DNA of 38,132 nucleotides from Teichococcus deserti (GCF_001982615.1 NZ_MLCO01000106.1:1-38132); one strand, 5' to 3'; positions 25,280-33,717 are shown, counted from the first letter of the stretch. The notes: generated by a model not told the origin, from the letters alone. Numbers and translations are program-made.

Positions 25280-26287
25280 TTAGCGGTAGGGCACGGCGTA
25301 CATCAGGCCGCCGCGGTTCCACAGCCCGTTCAGCCCGCGCTGCAGCTTCAGCGGGCTGTTGGCGCCAACATTGCGCTCGAAGAGCTCGCCGTAATTGCCG
25401 ACGGCCTTCACCGCCTGCAGCATCCAGTCGTTCGACAGGCCGAGGCGGCTGCCGAACTCGCCCGAGCTGCCCAGCAGGCGCTGCACCACCGGGTTGCTGC
25501 CCTTGGCCTCGGCATCGGCATTGGCGGCGGTGACGCCCGTTTCCTCGGCCTCGATCAGGCCGTAATGCACCCAGGCCACGATGTTCGACCACTGGTCGTC
25601 GCCGTTGCGGGTGAAGGGCCCGAGCGGCTCCTTCGAGATGGTCTCGGCCAGCACCATGTAGGCGCCCGGATTCGGCGCGACCGAGATGGCGCCGGCCAGC
25701 GCCGAGGCGTCCTGCGTCATGGCGTCGCAGCGGCCGGCGAAGAAGGCCTGGTACATGGTGTCTGGACGCTCGAAGACCACCGGCTGGAAGGTGATCTTGT
25801 TGGCGCGGGCGAAGTCGCCCAGCGTCACCTCATGCGTCGTGCCCTGGGCGACGCAGACCGAGGCGCCGTTCAGGTCGGCGACCTTGGTGACGCCGGCGTC
25901 ACGCTTCACGGCGAAGCCCTGGCCGTCATAGAAGTTCACCGGACCCATGCGCAGGCCGATGCTGGTGGCGCGCAGGAAGGTCTGGGTGGAATTGCGCATC
26001 AGCACGTCCACCTCGCCCGACTGCAGCGCGGTGAAGCGGTTCTGCGCGGTCAGGCCGACGAAGCGCAGCTTGTTCGGGTCGCCCAGCACGGCGGCGGCGA
26101 TGGCGCGGCAGTAATCGGCGTCGATGCCGCGATACTGCCCCTGGCTGTCCGGCAGGGAGAAGCCGGAAAAGCCGGTGCTGACGCCGCAGACCAGCTGGCC
26201 GCGCTGCTTCACCGTGTCGAGGGTGGCCGCCGAGGCGGCGGTGGCGCCGGCCAGCAGCAGGCCGGCGGCGAGGAGAATTTTTTTCAT
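25280..26287 (-). CDS. Polar amino-acid ABC transporter substrate-binding protein (AapJ-like)
   Basis: A 335-residue family-3 solute receptor of the general L-amino-acid (AapJ/BztA) type. The Sec signal covers residues 1-20 (MKKILLAAGLLLAGATAASA). Family features are VKQRGQLVCGVSTG near 26, GIDADYCRAIAAAVLGD near 53, SGEVDVLMRN near 92 and FYDGQGF near 118. Near the C-terminus are NDWMLQAVKAVGNYGELFERNVG and GLNGLWNRGGLMYA. ATG 26287 fits the signal peptide. The usual aapQMP partners are missing. It is the third gene after the RpiR regulator, 29 nt behind the aminotransferase, so receptor and transaminase likely handle the same amino compound. Confidence 0.93.
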   Translation of the reverse strand: MKKILLAAGLLLAGATAASAATLDTVKQRGQLVCGVSTGFSGFSLPDSQGQYRGIDADYCRAIAAAVLGDPNKLRFVGLTAQNRFTALQSGEVDVLMRNSTQTFLRATSIGLRMGPVNFYDGQGFAVKRDAGVTKVADLNGASVCVAQGTTHEVTLGDFARANKITFQPVVFERPDTMYQAFFAGRCDAMTQDASALAGAISVAPNPGAYMVLAETISKEPLGPFTRNGDDQWSNIVAWVHYGLIEAEETGVTAANADAEAKGSNPVVQRLLGSSGEFGSRLGLSNDWMLQAVKAVGNYGELFERNVGANSPLKLQRGLNGLWNRGGLMYAVPYR

Positions 26288-26316
26288 GACGGGCGTCCCG
26301 ATGGAGGGCAAGGGGT

Positions 26317-27660
26317 TCAGGCCAGGGCTGCGTCGACGGCGTCGCCGAGCCGCTCGACGATCAACCCGATCTCGGCGGCGCTGACAATATAGGGCGGCGC
26401 CAGCAGCACGTGGTCGCCCGCCTTGCCATCCGCGGTGCCGCCGCCCGGGTAGCAGGCCAGGCCGCGCGCGAAGCTTTCTTTCTTGATGCGCTGGTGCAGG
26501 CCGCGCGCCGGGTCGAAGGGGGCGCGGGTCGCGCGGTCGGCCACCAGCTCGATGGCGCGGAACAGCCCGCGGCCGCGGATATCGCCGACATGGCGGTGGT
26601 CGCCGAAACGCTCCTCCAGCCGCTGCTGCAGCAGGGCGCCCATCGCCTTGACGTTGTCCAGCAGCCGATCCTCGCGGATCACCTGCTGCACCTCGAGCGC
26701 GGCCGCGGCGGCGATCGGATGCGCTAGATAGGTATGGCCGTGCTGGAAGGCGCCCGAGCCCTGCTCCACCGCATCGGCGATGCGACCGGAGACCAGCACC
26801 GCGCCGATCGCCTGGTAGCCGCCGCCGAGACCCTTGGCGATCGCCTGCAGATCGGGAGAAATGCCCTCCTGCTCCCAGGCATGGCGGGTGCCGGTGCGGC
26901 CCATGCCGGACATCACCTCGTCCAGGATCAGCAGCGCGCCATGGCGGTCGCAGACCTCGCGCACCGCGCGGAAATAGCCGGCCGGCGCCGGCACGCAGCC
27001 GGCGGTGGCGCCGACGACGGTCTCGGCCACGAAGGCCGCGACATTGTCGGGTCCCAGCCGCTGGAATTCCGCTTCCAGCTCGGCGGCCAGGCGCGCCGTG
27101 AAGCCCGCCTCGTCCTCGTCGGCGCGCTGCTCGCGATAGGCAAACGCCGGCGAGACATGGCTGAAGGCATCGGTCAGCAGCGGCGCATAGGGCGCGCGCC
27201 GCGCCGCATTGCCACCGGCCGCCAGCGCGCCGAGGGTGTTGCCGTGATAGCTCTGGCGGCGCGCGATGATCTTCGTGCGGTTCGGCTGACCAACCTCAAG
27301 AAAATACTGACGCGCCAGCTTCAGCGCGGCCTCGACCGCCTCGGAGCCGCCGGAGACGAAATAGGCCAGCGACAGGCCGCCGGGCTCGTGGCCGACCAGC
27401 TCATCCGCCAGCGCCTCGGCGGGGCCATTGGAGAAGAAGCCGGTATGCGCATAGCACAGCGTGTCGGCCTGGCGCTTGATCGCCTCGACGATGCGGCGGT
27501 GCTGATGGCCCAGGCAGGACACCGCGGCGCCGCCCGAGGCGTCGAGCACCTCGCGCCCGCCCTGCTCGACCAGCCAGACGCCATGCCCACCCACCGCCAG
27601 CGGCGGCGTCGTGCGCGAGGAACGGTGCAGCACGCGGCTGCGGTTGGCGACGGCACTCAT
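26317..27660 (-). CDS. Class III PLP-dependent aminotransferase
   Basis: A 447-residue omega-type aminotransferase. LILDEVMSGMGRTGT (D247) binds the pyridine nitrogen and K276 (LQAIAKGLGGGYQ) should form the Schiff base. SGGSEAVEAALKLARQYF near 103-120 and YHGNTLGALA near 138-147 are class III signatures. Members act on omega-amino acids, diamines, beta-alanine, 4-aminobutyrate or taurine; the specificity here is unknown. The start ATG overlaps the RpiR-type regulator stop as ATGA, so the two are translationally coupled. It leads the cluster that continues with two solute receptors and the M81 peptidase. Confidence 0.93.
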   Translation of the reverse strand: MSAVANRSRVLHRSSRTTPPLAVGGHGVWLVEQGGREVLDASGGAAVSCLGHQHRRIVEAIKRQADTLCYAHTGFFSNGPAEALADELVGHEPGGLSLAYFVSGGSEAVEAALKLARQYFLEVGQPNRTKIIARRQSYHGNTLGALAAGGNAARRAPYAPLLTDAFSHVSPAFAYREQRADEDEAGFTARLAAELEAEFQRLGPDNVAAFVAETVVGATAGCVPAPAGYFRAVREVCDRHGALLILDEVMSGMGRTGTRHAWEQEGISPDLQAIAKGLGGGYQAIGAVLVSGRIADAVEQGSGAFQHGHTYLAHPIAAAAALEVQQVIREDRLLDNVKAMGALLQQRLEERFGDHRHVGDIRGRGLFRAIELVADRATRAPFDPARGLHQRIKKESFARGLACYPGGGTADGKAGDHVLLAPPYIVSAAEIGLIVERLGDAVDAALA

Positions 27661-28529
27661 GCGGGAAGTTCCTTGTCGGGGACGTATTCGGCGAGGGCGG
27701 CCAGCCGCGCCTCGGTCTCGCGCAGGCGGACCAGCGCGGCCTCGCCGCCCAGCGAGAAGGTTTCGGCCGCCAGCGCCTGGGCGATGGCCAGGGCGCCGGT
27801 CAGGCTCGGGAAGAAGCCCGGGCTGGTGGCGGCATCGAAGCGCAGCAGATGCGCGGCACCCTCGGCCACCGGCGCCTGCGGGGAATCGGCGATGGCGATC
27901 ACGATGCAGCCGCTGGCCTGCGCCATGCGCGCGGTCAGCACGATCGGCCGCGAATAGGGCGCGAAGCTGACCAGCACCACGGCGTCCTGCGGCCGCAGCG
28001 CGCCGATGTCGAGATCCTCCGGCCCGGCGCCGCCGACCAGCCGCACGCCATCCGGGCGGAACAGCCGCAGCTGGTAGTGCAGCAGCTGCGCGACGCCGCG
28101 GCAGGAGCGGAAGCCGGCGACCCAGATGCGCGGCGCCGCATGCAGCGCGCGCGCCGCGGCGGCGATGGCGCCCGGCTCGGCGCGCGACAATCCCGCCGCA
28201 TCGGCTGCCAGCATCTTTGCCGCCAGCCCGCTCGGCGCCGGGCGGGCGCGGACGCGGCCGGAGAAAGGCGTCTCGCTGCCGCCGCGCCGCAGCTCGATCA
28301 ACGCGTCGCGCAGCGCTTCCCATCCCGTATAGCCCAGCGCCTGCGCCAGCCGCGTGAAGGTCGCCGGATGCGTCCCCGCCGCCGCGGCCAGGTCGCGCAT
28401 CGAGCGGGTGACGGCGTCGAAGTCGTGCAGTGCCAGAAACCGCCCGGCCGCCTGCAGCCGCGGCGGCAGCCCGGGCAGGGCGCGGCGCAGGGCTTCGATC
28501 GGCGTCTCGGCGGCGGGGGCGCGCGGCAT
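27657..28529 (-). CDS. MurR/RpiR-family transcriptional regulator
   Basis: A 290-residue regulator with an N-terminal HTH_6 domain (about 8-80; FDAVTRSMRDLAAAAGTHPA, then TFTRLAQALGYTGW) and a C-terminal SIS domain (about 120-250; IWVAGFRSCRG, LRPQDAVVLVSFAPYSR). The SIS ligand is often a phosphosugar, but in alphaproteobacteria this subgroup frequently accompanies amino-acid and aminotransferase genes, as here. It is the first gene of the minus-strand cluster and overlaps the aminotransferase by 4 nt. The 71-bp gap to the divergent racemase-like gene holds a perfect 18-bp palindrome, the probable operator. Confidence 0.9.
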   Translation of the reverse strand: MPRAPAAETPIEALRRALPGLPPRLQAAGRFLALHDFDAVTRSMRDLAAAAGTHPATFTRLAQALGYTGWEALRDALIELRRGGSETPFSGRVRARPAPSGLAAKMLAADAAGLSRAEPGAIAAAARALHAAPRIWVAGFRSCRGVAQLLHYQLRLFRPDGVRLVGGAGPEDLDIGALRPQDAVVLVSFAPYSRPIVLTARMAQASGCIVIAIADSPQAPVAEGAAHLLRFDAATSPGFFPSLTGALAIAQALAAETFSLGGEAALVRLRETEARLAALAEYVPDKELPA

Positions 28530-28558
28530 GGGACGAACGTTGCAGGATTCGCAGGGGC

Positions 28559-28576
28559 ATGCAACACTTGTTGCAT
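28559..28576. promoter_or_regulatory. Probable RpiR operator, 18-bp palindrome
   Basis: ATGCAACA-CT-TGTTGCAT, with perfect 8-bp arms, is centred in the 71-bp gap between the divergent RpiR gene (start 28529) and racemase-like gene (start 28601). A further half-site, GTTGCA, lies at 28539-28544. Location and symmetry fit an operator controlling both arms. Confidence 0.7.
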
Positions 28577-28600
28577 CGACGTCCGAAGGATGCCCCAGGA

Positions 28601-29233
28601 ATGCGGATTGCCCTGATCCACGCGCTGCGCCATTCGCCGCCGCCCATCGAGGCCGCCTTCGCCCGGCTCTGGCCGGAAGCGCGGCTGATGAACCTGCTGG
28701 ATGACAGCCTGTCGGCGGATCTGGCGCGTGACGGTTCGCTGACGCCGGCGATGACCGAGCGGTTCCTGACGCTGGCGCGCTATGCGGTCGGCACTGGCGT
28801 CCAGGGCATCCTGTTCACCTGCTCCGCCTTCGGTCCCTGCATCGAGGCGGTGCAGCGCGAATTCTCGCAGATCCCCGTGCTGAAGCCGAACGAGGCGATG
28901 ATCGAGGAGGCGGCGGCTGCCGGCACGCGCATCGGCCTGCTGGCCAGCTTTGCGCCGTCGCTGCAATCCATGCCGCGCGAATTTCCCTCGGGCATCACGC
29001 TGGAGACCCAGGTCGCCGAGGGCGCGCTGGATGCTCTGAACCGCGGCGATGGCGCCGAGCATGACCGGCTGGCGGCGGAAGCCTCGAAGGCGCTGGCAGG
29101 CTGCGACGCCATCGCGCTCGGGCAGTTCAGCCTGGCCTCGGCGGCGCCGCTGGTGGCGGCGGCGACCGGCAAGCCGGTGCTGACCACGCCGGACAGCGCG
29201 GTGCGCAAGCTGCGCGGCCTGCTGCGGGCGTGA
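28601..29233 (+). CDS. Aspartate/glutamate racemase-family protein
   Basis: A 210-residue protein of the Asp/Glu/hydantoin racemase fold. The first catalytic cysteine region is present as ILFTCSAFG (C74). The second, normally LGCT near the C-terminus, reads LGQFSLA, so Q175 replaces the Cys. Two-base cysteine racemization therefore seems unlikely. A one-cysteine isomerase, decarboxylase or hydrolase activity, or a binding role, is possible. The length is slightly short for the family. It diverges from the RpiR regulator and overlaps the cupin gene by GTGA, so the two form a coupled pair. GAAGG lies about 11 nt before ATG 28601. Confidence 0.85.
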   Translation: MRIALIHALRHSPPPIEAAFARLWPEARLMNLLDDSLSADLARDGSLTPAMTERFLTLARYAVGTGVQGILFTCSAFGPCIEAVQREFSQIPVLKPNEAMIEEAAAAGTRIGLLASFAPSLQSMPREFPSGITLETQVAEGALDALNRGDGAEHDRLAAEASKALAGCDAIALGQFSLASAAPLVAAATGKPVLTTPDSAVRKLRGLLRA

Positions 29234-29577
29234 CCGACCCCGCGCCCCGCTTCGGGCATCTCGGCAAAGGCGGCGTCCGGCCTGAAGCCGGTGGTGAGGC
29301 GTTTCTCGACCTGCTCACCGCGCCGGGCGGCGCACGGGTGGAACGAATCCTGTCGCGCGGCGCGGCCAGCCCGCCGGACTTCTGGTACGAACAGGGTTGG
29401 GACGAGTTCGTCTTCGTTGTTGCCGGCGCTGCGATCCTCGGCTTCCCGGACGGGCGCGAGCAGCGGATGGAGGCCGGGGGCTACGCCATCCTGCCCGCCG
29501 GGTGCCGGCACCGCGTCGCCTGGACCGATCCCGGGCGGGACACCCTCTGGCTCGCGGTGCACATGCCGCCCGCCTAG
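29230..29577 (+). CDS. Small cupin-domain protein
   Basis: A 115-residue single cupin. Recognisable are the first motif WYEQGWDEFVFVVAG (about 52-66), then GREQRMEAGGYAILPAGCRHRVAWTD containing the second-motif His. The usual His-x-His of motif 1 is replaced by Gln/Trp with Glu retained, as in the cupin subgroup with a D-E-[FW]-V-x-V signature, so the metal site is atypical. The GTG start overlaps the racemase-like stop. It ends convergently with the acyl-CoA dehydrogenase gene, sharing CTAG. It may act on, or sense, the product of the neighbouring enzyme (inference). Confidence 0.85.
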   Translation: MTDPAPRFGHLGKGGVRPEAGGEAFLDLLTAPGGARVERILSRGAASPPDFWYEQGWDEFVFVVAGAAILGFPDGREQRMEAGGYAILPAGCRHRVAWTDPGRDTLWLAVHMPPA

Positions 29578-30737
29578 CGGCGCGACTTCAGCATGCGCCG
29601 CGCGATGGCCATGCGGTGCACCTCGGTCGGGCCCTCATAGATGCGCATCAGCCGCACCTGCTGGTGGAACAGCTGCAGCGGCAGCTCGCGCGTCATGCCC
29701 ATGGCGCCATGCGCCTGCATCGCCTGGTCCAGCACCTCCTGCGCCGCCTCGGTGGCAAAGACCTTGATCATCGAGGCCTCGTCACGCACGTCGCCGCCGG
29801 CATCCAGCGTGCGCGCTGCCGCCTGCACCATCAGCCGCAGCGCATGCAGGCGGATGCCGGCATCGGCGATCCACCACTGGATGGCCTGGCGGTCGGCCAG
29901 CTTGACGCCGAAGGTCGAGCGGTTGTTGGCTTGGTCGATCATCATCTCCAGCGCCCGGGCGATGATGCCGGCGCAGCGGGCGCCGACCTGCAGCCGGCGG
30001 ATGTTCAGCCGCAGCTGCATCGGCGCATAGCCGCGGCCGAGCTCGCGCAGCAGGTTGCCGGCCGGCACGCGGCAATCCTCGAAGACCAGCTCATAGGTCT
30101 TGCGGCCGCCGATCATGGCGATCTCGCGCTCGATGATGAAGCCGGGGGTGCCGCGTTCGACGATGAAGGCGGTCATGCCCTCCTCGCGCCTGCCCTCGCC
30201 GGTGCGCGCCATCAGGATGATGAAGTCGCATTGCGGCACGCGGCTGACCCAGATCTTGCGGCCGTTGATCACCCAGTCGCTGCCGTCCTGCACCGCCCGC
30301 GTGATCATGCCGGCCGGATCGCCGCCGGCGCCGGGCTCGGAGATGGCGATGCAGGACTTCATCCGCCCCTCGGCATAGGGGATCAGGTATTTCTCGCGTT
30401 GTTCCGGCGTGGCGACGGCCTGCAGCATGTGCAGGTTGGGGCTGTCGGGCGGGAATTCGAAGGGGGTGATGCAGCGCGCGACCTCCTCCTCGACCATCAG
30501 CCGGTCAAGGGCGGAGAGGTTCACGCCGCCCATCGCCTCCGGCACGTCGAGGCCCCAGAGGCCGAGCTCGCGGCATTTCTCCAGCAGCGGTTCCTCTTCC
30601 TCGGGCAGCAGCCTGTAGGCGCCGCCCTCGGCCTCGCGCTTCAGCACGCCGGCTTCCAGCGGCATGAGCTCGCGGGCGACGAAGCGCCGGACGAGGTCCT
30701 GCAGCATGCGGCTTTCATCCTGCATCATCATGTCCAT
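29574..30737 (-). CDS. Acyl-CoA dehydrogenase
   Basis: A 387-residue FAD-dependent dehydrogenase with the three-domain ACAD fold. ISEPGAGGDPAGM (about 136-148) and WVINGRKIWVSR line the flavin. MQAHGAMGMTRELPL and RIYEGPTEVHR are the C-terminal signatures, with E368 in the position of the catalytic base. It introduces a 2,3 double bond into an acyl-CoA. It is the last gene of the minus-strand run crotonase, CoA synthetase, dehydrogenase; 13 nt separate it from the synthetase. Acyl-chain specificity cannot be read from sequence. Confidence 0.94.
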   Translation of the reverse strand: MDMMMQDESRMLQDLVRRFVARELMPLEAGVLKREAEGGAYRLLPEEEEPLLEKCRELGLWGLDVPEAMGGVNLSALDRLMVEEEVARCITPFEFPPDSPNLHMLQAVATPEQREKYLIPYAEGRMKSCIAISEPGAGGDPAGMITRAVQDGSDWVINGRKIWVSRVPQCDFIILMARTGEGRREEGMTAFIVERGTPGFIIEREIAMIGGRKTYELVFEDCRVPAGNLLRELGRGYAPMQLRLNIRRLQVGARCAGIIARALEMMIDQANNRSTFGVKLADRQAIQWWIADAGIRLHALRLMVQAAARTLDAGGDVRDEASMIKVFATEAAQEVLDQAMQAHGAMGMTRELPLQLFHQQVRLMRIYEGPTEVHRMAIARRMLKSRR

Positions 30738-30750
30738 CGGCTTGTCTCCT

Positions 30751-32829
30751 TCAGCCCTGCGCGATCAGCCCGTCGACGGCGACGACGCCCTGCCCCTCGC
30801 CACGGATGATCAGCGGATTGATCTCGGCCTCCGACACCATCCCGGCCGGTAGCCCGGCGAGCTGCGAGAGCGCGCGGATCGCCTCTGCCAGCGCCGCGAC
30901 ATCGCCGCGCGGCAGGTTGCGGAAGCCGGTGAGCAGGCGCAGCTCCGGGATGGAGGCGATCATCTCGCGCGCCGTCTCCAGCGTCACCGGCGCCAGGCGC
31001 ACCGCGGTGCGGCGGGTCAGCTCGGCAGCCACCCCGCCGAGGCCGAGCACCACCACCGGCCCGACCTCCGGGTCATTGCGGAAGCCGAGGATCAGCTCCG
31101 CCACCCCCTGCTGCATGGGCGCCACCAGCACGCCCTCGATGTTCGCCCCGGGATGCGCCTGGCGGGCACGCTGCAGGACCTCCTCGACCGCGGCGGGGAT
31201 CTGGTCGCCGCAACGGTCGAGGAGAACCAGTCCGGCCTCGGTCTTGTGCGCGATGTCGGGCGACAGGATCTTCACCGCCGCCGGTCCCTCGATGCCACGG
31301 GCGCCGGCGCCGCTGGCGACGATGCGGCTGCCGGGACCTTCGATGCCGAGCGCGGCGAAGACCGCGCAGGCCTCGACCTCGTTCAGCCGCCGCGCGCCGT
31401 AGCGTGCCAGCAGGGCGCGCGCGGCTTCCACCTCGGCGGCGGGCACCTCACGCGGCGCGCGCCAGGACAGGAAGGCGTTCAGCGCATCGGCGCAGCTCTC
31501 CGGCGTGCGGAAGCCGGCCACGCCGGCGGCATCGCAGATCGCCAGCGCCTCATCCGCCTGCGGTGCGCAGAAGACGGCGAGAGGCTTGCTGCCGTCATAG
31601 ACCGACAGGATGTTCTCGTTGACCTGGGTCGGCCGCAGCCGCGCGGTGGAGCCGAGCACGGCGACCACGGCGTCGCAATGCCCGCTGGCGACGATCGCCT
31701 GCAGCACCGTGGTGTACTGCCCCTTGCCGCCGCCCATCGGCAGGTCGATCAGCGGCGAATCCGAGATCCCGATACCCTGCGCCGCCAGGCCTTCGCGCAT
31801 GGCCGCCGGCGGCGGCGGCACCTCGATGCCGAGGCCGCCCAGCCGGTCGACCACCATGGCGGCGCCGCCGCCGGTGCCGGTCAGCACGGCGACGCGGCGA
31901 CCCTTCGGCGGGCGGCGGCCCATCACCAGCCGCGGCAGCTCGACCAGCCCTTCCAAGGTGTCGACACGCAGGATGCCGTTCTCGCGGAAGAAGGTGTCGG
32001 CCAGCTCGTCGCCCCCCACCATGGCGCCGGTGTGGGAGACGGCGATGCGCCGCCCGACCTCCGACCGGCCGAGCTTGTAGGCGATCACCGGCTTGCCCAG
32101 CGCATGCGCCCGCCGCGCCGCGGCGGCCAGCGCCGCGGCGTCGCGCAGCGTCTCGAGGAACAGCAGCACCGCTTCCGTGGCACTGTCCTCGACCATCATC
32201 GCGGCCAGCTCGCCGACCCCCAGGTCGCATTCATTGCCGACGGAGACCAGCTTGGAGAAGGACAGGCCGCGGCTTCGGCAGCGCGACAGCAGCGCGCCCA
32301 TCATGCTGCCGCTCTGCGACACCAGGCCGAGCGGGCCGGGCTGCAGCGGCTCGGCCTCGACGGCGGCGTTGTTGGTGATGGGCACGCCATCGGTGACATT
32401 GACCAGCCCCAGGCAGTTCGGCCCGATCAGCCGCACCCCGCCGGCGCGGGCAATGGCGACGATCCGCTCCTGCGCCCGCCGGCCCGCCTCGCCGAGCTCG
32501 GCGAAGCCGGCGCTGTAGATCGTCGCGACGCGGACGCCGCGCTCGGCGCAGCCGGCGATGGCCTCCTCCACCGCGCGCGGCGGCACCATCAGGAAGGCAT
32601 GGTCGACCGGGCCGGGCACGGCGCGGATATCGGGATAGGCCGCCTCGCCGAAGATTTCCGCGCGGGTCGGATTGACCGGAATGATGCGGCCGGTATAGCC
32701 CGCCTTCTGCAGCACGCGCTGGGCCCGGGCGGTGTTCTTGCCGGGATCGGCCGAGGCGCCGATCAGCGCGATGCTGCGCGGGCGGAAGATGGCATCCGCC
32801 AGGCTGCTGGTGGTGGCGATCTGGTCCAT
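30751..32829 (-). CDS. Acyl-CoA synthetase, NDP-forming (acetyl-CoA ligase family)
   Basis: A 692-residue fused alpha-beta ADP-forming acyl-CoA synthetase. The CoA-binding domain covers residues 10-140 (RPRSIALIGASADPGK), then the succinyl-CoA-ligase-like domains with the probable phospho-histidine H266 (VSHTGAMVGGDE). A C-terminal ATP-grasp domain runs from about 470 (AVKILSPDIAHKTEAGLVLL, EINPLIIRGEGQG). It activates a carboxylic acid to its CoA ester and, unlike AMP-forming ligases, is reversible. It is translated 13 nt after the crotonase-fold gene. With the dehydrogenase this gives acid activation followed by alpha,beta-desaturation. Confidence 0.93.
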   Translation of the reverse strand: MDQIATTSSLADAIFRPRSIALIGASADPGKNTARAQRVLQKAGYTGRIIPVNPTRAEIFGEAAYPDIRAVPGPVDHAFLMVPPRAVEEAIAGCAERGVRVATIYSAGFAELGEAGRRAQERIVAIARAGGVRLIGPNCLGLVNVTDGVPITNNAAVEAEPLQPGPLGLVSQSGSMMGALLSRCRSRGLSFSKLVSVGNECDLGVGELAAMMVEDSATEAVLLFLETLRDAAALAAAARRAHALGKPVIAYKLGRSEVGRRIAVSHTGAMVGGDELADTFFRENGILRVDTLEGLVELPRLVMGRRPPKGRRVAVLTGTGGGAAMVVDRLGGLGIEVPPPPAAMREGLAAQGIGISDSPLIDLPMGGGKGQYTTVLQAIVASGHCDAVVAVLGSTARLRPTQVNENILSVYDGSKPLAVFCAPQADEALAICDAAGVAGFRTPESCADALNAFLSWRAPREVPAAEVEAARALLARYGARRLNEVEACAVFAALGIEGPGSRIVASGAGARGIEGPAAVKILSPDIAHKTEAGLVLLDRCGDQIPAAVEEVLQRARQAHPGANIEGVLVAPMQQGVAELILGFRNDPEVGPVVVLGLGGVAAELTRRTAVRLAPVTLETAREMIASIPELRLLTGFRNLPRGDVAALAEAIRALSQLAGLPAGMVSEAEINPLIIRGEGQGVVAVDGLIAQG

Positions 32830-32842
32830 GCGCGTCTGCTCC

Positions 32843-33649
32843 CTAGCGCCCCTGAAAGTCCGGCGCGCGGCGCTCGGCCATGGCGCGGCGGCCTTCGGCG
32901 AAGTCCTCCATGCGGCGCTGCCAGAGCTGCTGCTCGAACTCGCGCTCGATCGCCTGCTCGAAGATATCGGCCAGGCCGCGGCGCAGTGTGGCGCGCACGC
33001 TCTGCACCGCCTGCGGCTGCGACAGCGCGATCTCGCCGGCCAGCGCGATGGCCGCCGGCAGCACGGCCTCCTGCGCCACCAGCTCGTCGATCAGCCCGAT
33101 CTGCAGCGCCCGCGCGCCGTCGATGCGGCGCCCGGTGTAGAACAACAGGGACGCCTGCTGCGCGCCGATCAGCCGCGGCAGCGTCGCCGACAGGCCGAAG
33201 CCGGGATGGAAGCCGAGCCGCGTGAAATTGGCGGCGAAGCGCGCTTCCGCGCAGCCGATGCGGAAGTCCGCCAGCACGGCCAGGCCCAGCCCGGCGCCGA
33301 TGGCCGCGCCCTGGATGGCGGCCACCACGGGCTTCTTCGTGCGCAGCAGCCGTGCCGCCTGGCGGTAGAGCGTCTGGCCCGGCTGGTCGGCCGGCGTGTC
33401 CAGCCCGCCGGAATCGCCGCCCGAGAAATCGGCGCCGGCGCAGAAATGCCGGCCCGCGCCGGCCAGGACCACCACGCGGACCTCCGCATCGGCATCCAGG
33501 CCTTCCAGCGCCTCGGCCAGGGCGATGACCAGCCCGCGATCCAGGTGGTTGTTCGGCGGGCGGCTGAAGCTCAGCACCGCCACATGACCCTGGCGCTCGA
33601 TGGAAAGCGGCGGCGCCGGGCGGCTGCCGGGCGGCATCGGTTGATCCAT
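32843..33649 (-). CDS. Crotonase-fold (enoyl-CoA hydratase/isomerase family) protein
   Basis: A 268-residue member of the crotonase superfamily. The oxyanion-hole segments are present: AGRHFCAGADFSG (about 65-77) and GAAIGAGLGLAV (about 114-125). Both glutamates of classical enoyl-CoA hydratase appear absent: the QPEI position reads N141-F142-T143, and the AMEM position reads A166-S167-L168-L169. Simple hydration is therefore doubtful; isomerase, hydrolase or C-C lyase chemistry is possible. ATG 33649 has GGGAGAGAG upstream; the longer open frame is not used. It is the first gene of the minus-strand operon, 55 nt from the GTTGTCCGTACAAC operator. Confidence 0.9.
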   Translation of the reverse strand: MDQPMPPGSRPAPPLSIERQGHVAVLSFSRPPNNHLDRGLVIALAEALEGLDADAEVRVVVLAGAGRHFCAGADFSGGDSGGLDTPADQPGQTLYRQAARLLRTKKPVVAAIQGAAIGAGLGLAVLADFRIGCAEARFAANFTRLGFHPGFGLSATLPRLIGAQQASLLFYTGRRIDGARALQIGLIDELVAQEAVLPAAIALAGEIALSQPQAVQSVRATLRRGLADIFEQAIEREFEQQLWQRRMEDFAEGRRAMAERRAPDFQGR

Positions 33650-33703
33650 GTCTCTCTCCCGCGCGCCGGGGGTGCTTGCCTGCCGCCCCCGGCTGCTCTT
33701 ATG

Positions 33704-33717
33704 GTTGTCCGTACAAC
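33704..33717. promoter_or_regulatory. Probable GntR (HutC-type) operator 1
   Basis: GTTGT-CCGT-ACAAC, a 14-bp inverted repeat in the 111-bp divergent promoter between the crotonase-fold gene and the PrpD-like gene, 44 nt before the latter's ATG. The 14-mer GGTTGTCCGTACAA (33703-33716) recurs at 36034-36047 beside the GntR gene. Confidence 0.75.

Noticed and set aside
31153-33225. A 690-codon plus-strand open frame opposite the CoA synthetase and crotonase-fold genes.
   Set aside because: Antisense artefact of high GC3; the minus-strand genes carry clear family motifs.
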